DNA from: Thermohalobaculum sp050330995
Lineage (GTDB): Bacteria; Pseudomonadota; Alphaproteobacteria; Rhodobacterales; Rhodobacteraceae
Direction of reading: 5' to 3'
Assembly: GCA_050330995.1 (NCBI GenBank)
Contig: JBHJHI010000068.1
Location: forward strand, 1 to 26,150
Length of the DNA: 26,150 nt
Below the pieces are notes generated by a model that was not told where the DNA came from, did no database searches, and saw nothing but the letters and a program-made list of their open reading frames with translations. This document shows, one piece after another, positions 9,807 to 16,177 of the stretch; the stretch's first letter is position 1, and the number at the start of each line of letters is the position of its first letter. The translations under genes and the position numbers were made by a program.

Positions 9807-10469
9807 TCAGCGGTGGCAGGTGTTGCATTCGATCATCCCGACGTCGCGCACGAGGTACTCGTGGATCATCTTCTCCCCGAACGCGCGGCGGGTCTGGCCC
9901 TCGGGCGGCTCCCAGCCGATCTCGTAGATCGCGTCCCGCGGGCGCAGATGCGGGGCCGGGTCGCGATGGCAGTCGAGACACCAGCCCATGTTGAGCGAGT
10001 TCACCTTCCGCACGAGCGGCATCTCGGCCATGTTGCCGTGGCAGGTCTCGCAACCGACGCCGTTGGCGACGTGCGCGTTGTGCTTGAAGTAGACGTAGTC
10101 GGGCAGGTTGTGGACGCGGTTCCACCGGATCGGCTCGTCCCGCAGGAGCGACTGGCGCACCGGCTCCAGGATCGGCGCCGAGGTCCACATCTGGCTGTGG
10201 CACGACATGCAGGTCTCGGTCGGCGGGATGCCGGCGTAGGCCGCGCGCTCGACCGAGGTGTGGCAATACTGGCAGTGGATGCCGAGCCCTCCGACATGGT
10301 GCTGGTGGCTGAAGGGCACCGGCTGGTGGACGATCCTGTCCTCGTCGGTCGCGGGCGTGGTGCGCGCCCGCACGTAGGCCGTGACCGCGAGCGCCGCGAC
10401 GCCGATCGCCGCGAGGCTCAGGATCAGCCGCGCCATGCCGTTCGAGCGGGGAGTGAAGATCTGCGCCAT
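9807..10469 (-). CDS. actA: Alternative complex III pentaheme cytochrome c ActA
   Basis: First gene of the respiratory operon; a membrane-anchored periplasmic cytochrome of 220 aa. An uncleaved N-terminal helix lies at about 13-32. Five CxxCH sites are visible: CQYCH 66-70, CMSCH 87-91, CETCH 140-144, CLDCH 164-168 and CNTCH 215-219, the last ending one residue from the C-terminus. The N-terminal part FSHQHHVGGLGIHCQYCH and MGWCLDCHRDP are typical of the family. It takes electrons from the Fe-S clusters of ActB and hands them to ActE or directly to the oxidase. An in-frame second Met at residue 12 is a possible alternative start. Confidence 0.96.
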   Translation of the reverse strand: MAQIFTPRSNGMARLILSLAAIGVAALAVTAYVRARTTPATDEDRIVHQPVPFSHQHHVGGLGIHCQYCHTSVERAAYAGIPPTETCMSCHSQMWTSAPILEPVRQSLLRDEPIRWNRVHNLPDYVYFKHNAHVANGVGCETCHGNMAEMPLVRKVNSLNMGWCLDCHRDPAPHLRPRDAIYEIGWEPPEGQTRRAFGEKMIHEYLVRDVGMIECNTCHR

Positions 10470-10525
10470 CGCGCTCAGCCCGCCGTCCGGACGGCGCCCG
10501 CGAGCGACCTTCGACGCGCTCGCTC

Positions 10526-10621
10526 CGCGCCGAAGGCGCGTTCATTCCTCGCGCCGAAGGCGCCCTCGTCCCTCGTGCCAAAGGCACGCCCGTCCCCCGT
10601 GCCGAAGGCGCGCTCGTCATG
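10526..10621. repeat. Four-copy 24-nt tandem array of palindromic units upstream of actA
   Basis: Units begin at 10526, 10550, 10574 and 10598, exactly 24 nt apart. Each has a 15-nt core of the form CGCGCC-GAA-GGCGCG (6-bp stem, 3-nt loop) plus 9 variable bases. Unit 3 reads CGTGCC-AAA-GGCACG, so both arms changed together and the palindrome is kept. Unit 4 has a G-T pair at that place. The array sits 57 bases upstream of the actA start, in a region with no recognised gene, and could form hairpins in the operon leader. Confidence 0.9.
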
Positions 10622-10757
10622 CTCTCGCGTCGATCGCCCGTCGCGCACGTCCGGGATCATCGCTCGTCTCCGGCTGCCGTCCTCGCCGCCGCGGCCATCG
10701 TCCGGCGGTGATACGAGGGGAAGTCCCGCTCTACGGATGACGTTCCGACCAGTGGGC

Positions 10758-10782
10758 TTCGAATCGAAAACCGACGCGTCGG
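10758..10782. promoter_or_regulatory. Pair of adjacent palindromes, possible operators
   Basis: TTCGA-A-TCGAA (10758-10768) is an inverted repeat with one central base. Two bases later comes CCGACGCGTCGG (10771-10782), a perfect 12-bp palindrome. They lie in the divergent region, about 142 bases before the aconitase start and 289 before actA. The local A/T-rich patch around 10758-10770 is rare in this window. A regulator-binding role is inferred; no known site is matched. Confidence 0.35.
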
Positions 10783-10923
10783 CCGGTGGCGCCCACCTCG
10801 CGACCCGATCCTCCCGACGACGCCGAGAGCGATCCATCGGGCCTTCCCGTGCGTTTGGCTAGGCCGGCGCGGCGCGCTCCCGCCGTCGCCGGCCCGTCGT
10901 CGACCCGAGCGGAGGACGCCCTC

Positions 10924-12897
10924 ATGGCCCGCCCCAAGGCCTGCAACGTCGCGCAGAAGCTGATCGCCGAGCACCTCGTCGAGGGCGAGATGACCCCCGG
11001 CACCTCCGTCGCGCTGCGCATCGACCAGACGCTGACCCAGGACGCGACCGGCACGCTCGCGATGCTGGCGCTGGAGGCGCTCGATCCCGACCGGGTGAGC
11101 ACCGAGGTCAGCGTGCAGTACGTCGACCACAACCTCTTGCAGATCGACAACCTGAACGCCGACGACCATCTGTTCCTGGAGTCGGCCTGCCGCCGCTTCG
11201 GGCTGCACTTCTCACGTCCGGGCAACGGCATCAGCCACGTCGTGCACATGCAGCGCTTCGGCAAACCGGGCAAGTCGCTGCTCGGCTCCGACAGCCACAC
11301 TCCGGCCGCGGGCTCGCTCGGGATGCTCGCGATCGGCGCGGGCGGGCTCGACGTGGCGCTCGCGATGACCGGCGAGCCGTTCCACACCACCATGCCCGAG
11401 ATCTGGGGGATCGAGCTGACCGGCGAGCTGCCCGACTGGGTCTCGGCCAAGGACGTGATCTTGGAGATGCTGCGCCGTCACGGCGTCGCGGGCGGCAAGG
11501 GGCGCCTCATCGAGTACCACGGCCCGGGCCTCGACAAGCTCACGGCGATGGACCGCCACGTCATCGCCAACATGGGTGCCGAGCTCGGCGCCACCACCAC
11601 CGTCTTCCCCGCAGACGCCGAGGTGAAGCGCTTTCTCGACAGCGAGGGCCGCGGCGAGGACTACGTCGAGATCGCCGCCGACGAGGGCGCGTCCTACGAC
11701 GTGACCGACAGCATCGACCTCTCGACGCTGGAGCCGCTCATCGCCAAGCCGTCGAGCCCCGGCAACGTCGTGCCCGTCCGCGAGGTCGCGGGCGAGCCGA
11801 TCTACCAGAGCTACCTGGGCTCCTCGGCCAACCCCGGCTGGCGCGACTTCGCGGTCGCGGCCGAGATGGTGCGCGGCCGGCGCGTGCCTCAGCATATCAG
11901 CTTCGACGTGAACCCCTCCTCGCGCCAGTCGCTCGAGGAACTGACCGAGGACGGCCGCCTCGCCGCCCTGCTGATGGCGGGCGCGCGGCTGCATCAGACG
12001 GGATGCAACGGCTGCATCGGCATGGGCCAGGCGCCGGCGAAGGGGCGGAACTCGCTCAGGACCGTGCCGCGCAACTTCCCCGGCCGCTCGGGCACCCCCG
12101 AGGACAGCGTCTGGCTCTGCGGCCCGGAGGTCGCGGCCGCCTCGGCGCTGAAGGGCGCGATCACCGATCCGCGCGACCTCGCGAGCGAGATGGACTACCC
12201 GCGCCTCTCCTATCCCGGGCGCACGGCAACCGAAGGCGCTCTCATCGCCGCGCCTCCCGCGGCCGAGGCCGCGGCCCGCGTCGAGCTAGTCAAGGGGCCG
12301 AACATCAAGTCGCTGCCCGAGTTCGAGGCGCTGCCCGATGCGCTGGAACTCCCGATCCTGCTGGCGATGGGCGACGACGTCTCGACCGACGAGATCATGC
12401 CGGCCGGCGCGCGGGTGCTGCCCTACCGCTCGAACATCCAGAAGATCGACGACTTCTCGTTCGAGCGCATCGACACGGGCTACCTGGAGCGCGCCCGCGC
12501 GGTGCGCGGCGACGACGGCCACGCGGTCGTCGCGGGCGTGAACTACGGTCAGGGCTCCTCGCGCGAGCACGCCGCGATCGCGCCGCGCAACTTGGGCTTG
12601 CGCGTGGTGATCGCCAAGAGCTTCGCGCGCATCCACCGCCAGAACCTGGTGAACTACGGCGTGCTGCCGCTGACCTTCGCCGACGAGGCCGATCTCGAGC
12701 GGCTGGAGAAGGGGCAGGTGCTCGGCTTCTCGAACCTCAGGCGCACGCTGGAGAACGGCGAGCGGCGGATCGAGGCGACGGTCGAGGGCGGCGACACGCT
12801 GCACCTCGACCACGACCTGAGCGAGCGCGAGATCGCGATCGTGCTCGCGGGCTCGCGCATCAACCGCCGGCGCGCGAAGCTGAGCGAGGCGGCCTGA
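10924..12897 (+). CDS. acn: Aconitate hydratase, short Aquifex-type family
   Basis: Enzyme of 657 aa that isomerises citrate and isocitrate in the TCA cycle. The length and N-terminus (KLIAEHLVEG..IRIDQTLTQDATGT) match the short aconitase family (TIGR01342) rather than the roughly 900-aa AcnA usual in Alphaproteobacteria. Active-site blocks are present: GSDSHTPAAG, NPSSRQS and, in the swivel domain, GDDVSTDEIMPAG and GQGSSREHAA. Two cluster cysteines are clear, C361 and C364 (CNGCIG). The first cluster motif, normally GSCTNS, reads GSSANP (299-304), so the third cysteine is missing there; C399 in LCGPE might substitute. The start at 10924 is supported by GGAGGA seven bases upstream. Possible alternative: a related hydrolyase acting on another substrate. 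Confidence 0.88.
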   Translation: MARPKACNVAQKLIAEHLVEGEMTPGTSVALRIDQTLTQDATGTLAMLALEALDPDRVSTEVSVQYVDHNLLQIDNLNADDHLFLESACRRFGLHFSRPGNGISHVVHMQRFGKPGKSLLGSDSHTPAAGSLGMLAIGAGGLDVALAMTGEPFHTTMPEIWGIELTGELPDWVSAKDVILEMLRRHGVAGGKGRLIEYHGPGLDKLTAMDRHVIANMGAELGATTTVFPADAEVKRFLDSEGRGEDYVEIAADEGASYDVTDSIDLSTLEPLIAKPSSPGNVVPVREVAGEPIYQSYLGSSANPGWRDFAVAAEMVRGRRVPQHISFDVNPSSRQSLEELTEDGRLAALLMAGARLHQTGCNGCIGMGQAPAKGRNSLRTVPRNFPGRSGTPEDSVWLCGPEVAAASALKGAITDPRDLASEMDYPRLSYPGRTATEGALIAAPPAAEAAARVELVKGPNIKSLPEFEALPDALELPILLAMGDDVSTDEIMPAGARVLPYRSNIQKIDDFSFERIDTGYLERARAVRGDDGHAVVAGVNYGQGSSREHAAIAPRNLGLRVVIAKSFARIHRQNLVNYGVLPLTFADEADLERLEKGQVLGFSNLRRTLENGERRIEATVEGGDTLHLDHDLSEREIAIVLAGSRINRRRAKLSEAA

Positions 12898-12914
12898 GGG
12901 AAGGCGATGGCGGG

Positions 12915-12933
12915 GCCGGCCGTCGGGGCCGGC
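12915..12933 (+). terminator. GC hairpin after aconitase, possible terminator without U-run
   Basis: GCCGGCC (12915-12921) pairs perfectly with GGCCGGC (12927-12933) across a 5-nt loop, 17 bases after the aconitase stop and between convergent genes. No T-run follows, so intrinsic termination is uncertain. Confidence 0.4.
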
Positions 12934-13021
12934 GGCCGGGTCGCGCCGGGAAGCGACATCCCCGCGCGGACGGGCTGTCCGAACGGGGCGCGTTCTCCTC
13001 GAGCTTACGACGTCGTGACCC

Positions 13022-13906
13022 TCAGAGCGCCGCGGCCAGTTCCGTGATCGCCGGGCCGTGCATCGCCTCCAGCTTGGTGCGCATCTTGCGAAGCGCCTGC
13101 GCTTCGAGCTGGCGCACCCGCTCCTTCGACAGGCCGAGCTTGGTGCCGAGGCTCTCGAGCGTCTCGGGGGCGTCGGCGAGCTTGCGCGCGGCGATGATCA
13201 TCTTCTCGCGCTCGGTCAGCGCGGTGAAGGCCTCCGACAGCCAGCCACGGGCCGTGTCGATGTCGCGATCGCGCGAGACGGTCTCGTCGGCACGCGGTCC
13301 CTCGTCCTCCAGCGTCTCGACCCACTCGCGCCCGTCCTCGCCGGCCTGCTGGGCGTTCAGCGAGAAGTCCGAGCCCGCGAGGCGGGCCTCCATCATCTCG
13401 ACGTCGCGCAGCGGCACGCCGAGTTCCTCGGCGATCTCGCGCTGAAGCTCGGCGCCGTTCAGCGGGCGCCCGTCCGGGCCGCCCTCGTTCTCCAGCTTGG
13501 CGCGGATGCGGCGCATGTTGAAGAACAGCGCCTTCTGCGACGAGGTCGAGCCGGTGCGTACCAGCGACCAGTTGCGCATCACGTAGTCCTGGATCGAGGC
13601 CTTGATCCACCACACCGCGTATGTCGAGAAGCGCACGCCCCGGTCGGGGTCGAACTTCGAGGCCGCCTTCATCAGCCCGACGCCGGCTTCCTGGATCAGG
13701 TCGGTCATCGGCGCGCCGTAGCGGCGGTACTTCGAGGCCATCGAGATCGCGAGGCGCAGGTAGGCGGTCACGAGGCGGTGCAGCGCGGCCTCGTCCTTGT
13801 GGTCGCGCCAGCGGCGCGCGAGTTCGAGTTCGGTCTCCGCGTCGAGCAGCTCGGCGGACATGGCCTGGCGGGCGACGTCGCCGTTAGAGGGGAAGGCGCT
13901 TCGCAT
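13022..13906 (-). CDS. rpoH: RNA polymerase heat-shock type sigma factor RpoH
   Basis: Sigma factor of 294 aa with the full sigma-70 region 2 (LISMASKYRRYGAPMTDLIQE-type helix 2.1-2.2, then KFDPDRGVRFSTYAVWWIKASI for the -10 binding region), the RpoH-box-like QKALFFNMRRIR at about 133-144, and region 4 helix-turn-helix LESLGTKLGLSKERVRQLE near the C-terminus. The RpoH box places it in the sigma-32 group rather than RpoD or RpoS. Many Alphaproteobacteria have two or more RpoH proteins; the neighbouring photolyase-like gene recalls the RpoHII branch linked to singlet-oxygen response in Rhodobacter (known biology; the link here is inferred). The start at 13906 has GGAG about 10 bases upstream. 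It has its own 242-base upstream region, so it is probably transcribed separately from the gene behind it. Confidence 0.94.
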   Translation of the reverse strand: MRSAFPSNGDVARQAMSAELLDAETELELARRWRDHKDEAALHRLVTAYLRLAISMASKYRRYGAPMTDLIQEAGVGLMKAASKFDPDRGVRFSTYAVWWIKASIQDYVMRNWSLVRTGSTSSQKALFFNMRRIRAKLENEGGPDGRPLNGAELQREIAEELGVPLRDVEMMEARLAGSDFSLNAQQAGEDGREWVETLEDEGPRADETVSRDRDIDTARGWLSEAFTALTEREKMIIAARKLADAPETLESLGTKLGLSKERVRQLEAQALRKMRTKLEAMHGPAITELAAAL

Positions 13907-13958
13907 GGGTATCACACTCCGCTGCTGGTGCCCGGATCGTCTGGCGCGATCTCCGAAC

Positions 13959-13988
13959 GTTATACGGCGGAGGGCGCGGGTCGGTTCA
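13959..13988 (-). promoter_or_regulatory. Possible rpoH promoter
   Basis: On the minus strand, TGAACC (13988-13983) is followed after 18 bases by TATAAC (13964-13959), about 52 bases before the rpoH ATG. TATAAC is a good -10 for a region this GC-rich. The TGAACC element resembles an ECF/RpoE-like -35 (TGATCC in Rhodobacter) more than the housekeeping TTGACA, but the match is partial. Confidence 0.35.
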
Positions 13989-14000
13989 CCCGCGTAGCAA

Positions 14001-14058
14001 CTTTCAACCCTTTCAATCACGAAATCGCGTTCCGAAACCACAGTAACGAAACGCGTTT
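14001..14058. repeat. A/T-rich block of short repeats upstream of rpoH
   Basis: CTTTCAA occurs at 14001-14007 and 14010-14016 (TTGAAAG in tandem on the rpoH strand). GAAATCGCGTT (14021-14031) recurs in near-identical form, GAAACGCGTTT, at 14048-14058; the second copy contains the palindrome AAACGCGTTT (14049-14058). The cluster lies directly upstream of the possible rpoH promoter and may be regulator sites or a second promoter. Confidence 0.4.
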
Positions 14059-14131
14059 TCACTCGGCGGAAACGAGCCGGCCGAAGGCTTCCGCGCGGCG
14101 GATCGCCCTTTCGAGAGGTAATATCGGCTTC

Positions 14132-14148
14132 GCGGCCGGCAAGGCCGC
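14132..14148 (-). terminator. Hairpin directly after the photolyase-like gene
   Basis: GCGGCC and GGCCGC pair over a 5-nt loop, starting at the base next to the stop codon of the gene at 14149-15450. No T-run follows on the minus strand. It could be a weak terminator or RNA-end stabiliser separating this gene from rpoH. Confidence 0.35.
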
Positions 14149-15450
14149 TCACGCCTTCACGCCGAGATCGGACAGGACGCGCGGGATCTCCTTCTTCACC
14201 TTGAAGAAGCCGGCTGTGGCATGGGGGTGGAACGCCTCGTCCCAGGGCCGGCGCATCTCCTCGACGCTCACGCCCGCACGCGAGAGCGTGAGCGCGGCCC
14301 CGTTCAGCCAGTCGCGCACCCAGCCGGCGTGGACGAAGCCGGTCGCGATCCGACGCACCCCGGCCGAGCGCGCCCAGTCGACGAGGTCGTCCGCGCTCGC
14401 GCCGGTCTCGATCGCAGGCGCATCGGGGGCGCCCGCCCGCGCGGCGGCGTCCGCGAGCGCGGCGCGGTCGAAGGCGACGACGTGCTCGGCCGCGCCCTCG
14501 TCGGAGCGCTTCTCGGTCAGCCTGAGCGTCGCCACCGCCGCCGGCTCGCGCCGGAGCGCCATGGTCTCGACGCCGAGATCCTCGGTGGTCAGAAGCAGCC
14601 CCGTCGGCTCGTCCCAGCGCGGCGGGTCCACGAGGCGCATCTCGCCCTTGGGCGGCAGCCCGCCCTCGTCTAGGGGCACGGGGTCGTCCTCCAGCCCCTC
14701 GGCCGAGAGCGGGCCGTCGGGGCGGTCCTTGGTGAACTTGCGGATGTTCCACTCGGCGGCGGCGTAGTTCTTGCCGACGGTGTGCAGCCCCGACACCCAG
14801 CGCCAGCCGAGCGTGTTGGAGGCCGCGTCGCCGTCGACCAGATGGCGCAGGAAGAAATCGGCGCCGAGCCGCCAGGGCAGATCGAGCGTGAACACCCAGA
14901 TCGAGGCGAACCACATCCGCGCGTGGTTGTGCAGATAGCCGGTCTCGACCAGCTCCCTCGCCCAGACGTCGAAGGCCTCGATCCCGCTCTCGCCCGCGAC
15001 CGCCTTCTCGTAGTCCTTCCTCAGTCCCTTGTTCTCGGCGAGCAGGCGGCGGTCGTCCTCGACGCCGAGGCGGTAGTCGTCCCAGATCGAGGGACGCAGC
15101 TCCAGCCAGCCCTTGAAGTAGGTGCGCCAGACCACCTCGTGCACGAACTTCTCGCAGGACGACGGCTTGTGGTGCTTCAGCGCGGTCTCGACCGCCTCGC
15201 GCTCGGTGACGATCCGGCGCGCGAGATAGGGCGAGAGCACCGAGACGTTGTCGCGCCCCGCCGGTCCGGTGTCGTGGTTGCGCCGGGTCTTGTAGTGCCC
15301 GCCCATCGCGGGCGCGAAGGCGTCGAGGCGCGCGAGGCCGGCCGCGCGCGGCGCCTCCATAAGGGCTGGGCGGGTCTCGGCGCTCGCCGCCTCGCGGCTT
15401 GAGGTCTCGGCGATCGCCGCCTCGCGGCTCGGGGCGGTGTCGGGGACCAT
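14149..15450 (-). CDS. Photolyase/cryptochrome-like flavoprotein with reversed domain order
   Basis: Protein of 433 aa. Residues about 36-240 match the FAD-binding catalytic domain of photolyases: NVSVLSPYL (68-76), FVHEVVWRTYFKGWL (102-116), ETGYLHNHARMWFASIW (169-185) and LVDGDAASNTLGWRWVSG (204-221), all FAD-pocket motifs. No alpha/beta antenna domain precedes it. Instead residues about 283-428 resemble that domain: a start strand GLLLTTEDLG, then DLVDWARSAGVRRIATGFVHAGWVRDWL, then a C-terminal HATAGFFKVKKEIPRVL like the end of an antenna domain. A role in light-driven DNA repair or blue-light sensing is plausible but unproven. ATG 15450 has AAAGGA six bases upstream. The first 30 residues are a low-complexity 10-aa repeat, so a later start at Met31 is possible. 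Confidence 0.82.
   Translation of the reverse strand: MVPDTAPSREAAIAETSSREAASAETRPALMEAPRAAGLARLDAFAPAMGGHYKTRRNHDTGPAGRDNVSVLSPYLARRIVTEREAVETALKHHKPSSCEKFVHEVVWRTYFKGWLELRPSIWDDYRLGVEDDRRLLAENKGLRKDYEKAVAGESGIEAFDVWARELVETGYLHNHARMWFASIWVFTLDLPWRLGADFFLRHLVDGDAASNTLGWRWVSGLHTVGKNYAAAEWNIRKFTKDRPDGPLSAEGLEDDPVPLDEGGLPPKGEMRLVDPPRWDEPTGLLLTTEDLGVETMALRREPAAVATLRLTEKRSDEGAAEHVVAFDRAALADAAARAGAPDAPAIETGASADDLVDWARSAGVRRIATGFVHAGWVRDWLNGAALTLSRAGVSVEEMRRPWDEAFHPHATAGFFKVKKEIPRVLSDLGVKA
15375..15430. repeat. 30-nt direct repeat in the 5' end of the photolyase-like gene
   Basis: Two 26-base copies (15375-15400 and 15405-15430), starting TCTCGGCG, differ at two positions and are spaced exactly 30 bases apart. 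They encode tandem 10-residue units of SREAAxAET type at residues 8-26. Confidence 0.8.
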
Positions 15451-15568
15451 GGCGTTCCTTTCGCGTCGCTCGGGCAGAGTCAGCTAGCGGCCGCGTGGCG
15501 CGTCGCCACCGGAGAGAGCGCGACAAGGCGGCGCCCGCGCGCTAGCCTCGGCGCGAGGAGACGACCGC

Positions 15569-16177
15569 ATGGATCGCGCCCCGATCGAGACCCCGGCCGA
15601 CCGACCGCTGACGATCCGGCCGAACGCGAGCTACAAGGACGTCCTCGCCGCGCCGCCGGGGATGAACGCCGAGCTTCTGGGCGGCACGCTCTATCTGCAG
15701 CCGCGCCCGCGGCCGCGCCATGCGCGCGTCGAGGGACGGCTCGCGAACCGGCTGATCGACCCCTACGAGGACGGCATCGGCGGTCCTGGCGGCTGGTGGC
15801 TCCTGATCGAGCCGGACGTGTTCCTCGGCGAGGACGTCGTGATCCCCGATCTCGCCGGATGGCGGCGCGAGCGGATGCCGGACTTCCCCGAGGCGGCGAT
15901 CGACCTCGCGCCCGACTGGGTCTGCGAGATCCTCTCGCCGAGCACGCGCCGGTTCGACCTGACGCTCAAGCGCGAGCGCTACCGCCGCGCTGGCGTCGCG
16001 CATCTCTGGCTGATCGACCCGGACGCGCGCACGCTCGAAGCCTTCGCGCTGGACGGCGGCGCCTGGCGCCTCGATGGGGCGCTCGGCGACGAGGCGGACG
16101 TGTCGCTCGCGCCGTTCGAGGCGGTCTCCTTCCCGCTCGCGACGCTGTTCCCGCCGCCTCTGCCGTCGTCCGGATAG
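15569..16177 (+). CDS. Uma2-family putative endonuclease (DUF820, PD-(D/E)XK fold)
   Basis: Protein of 202 aa. The fold core is visible: EPDVFLGEDVVIPDLAGWRRER with the conserved Asp, DWVCEILSPSTRRFDLTLKRERYRRAGVAHLWLIDP with the conserved Glu, the Lys/Tyr of the following helix and the strand LWLIDP. These are hallmarks of the Uma2 branch of restriction-endonuclease-like proteins, whose substrates are mostly unknown. ATG 15569 has GAGGAG at 15555-15560. The gene stands alone, convergent with truA, and its last bases overlap the truA frame. Base use is like that of its neighbours, so it shows no sign of recent transfer. Confidence 0.9.
   Translation: MDRAPIETPADRPLTIRPNASYKDVLAAPPGMNAELLGGTLYLQPRPRPRHARVEGRLANRLIDPYEDGIGGPGGWWLLIEPDVFLGEDVVIPDLAGWRRERMPDFPEAAIDLAPDWVCEILSPSTRRFDLTLKRERYRRAGVAHLWLIDPDARTLEAFALDGGAWRLDGALGDEADVSLAPFEAVSFPLATLFPPPLPSSG

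Larger units (their letters stand above)
10470..10923. other. Divergent intergenic region between actA (-) and aconitase (+)
   Basis: This 454-base gap separates two divergently transcribed genes, so it should hold promoters for both. It contains the 24-nt array (10526-10621), two adjacent palindromes (10758-10782) and the aconitase ribosome binding site (GGAGGA at 10911-10916). Open frames exist on both strands but are Arg/Pro/Ala-rich with no recognisable protein; I see no gene. I could not identify a convincing -35/-10 pair for either gene. Confidence 0.6.

Noticed and set aside
6821..9994. Open frame of over 1000 codons on the plus strand opposite actB
   Set aside because: Arg/Ala/His/Asp-rich translation with no family motif, exactly antisense to a clear ACIII subunit; an effect of high GC.
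10526..10621. CRISPR array
   Set aside because: Units are 24 nt in total with only 9-nt spacers and imperfect repeats; no cas genes nearby.
13007..13016. ACGACGTCGT palindrome after the rpoH stop as a terminator
   Set aside because: It has no loop and no T-run; too short to stand out in this base composition.
13907..15526. Upstream in-frame extension of rpoH through the photolyase-like gene
   Set aside because: The RpoH N-terminus fits the ATG at 13906 with its own ribosome site; the extension is another frame of a real gene.
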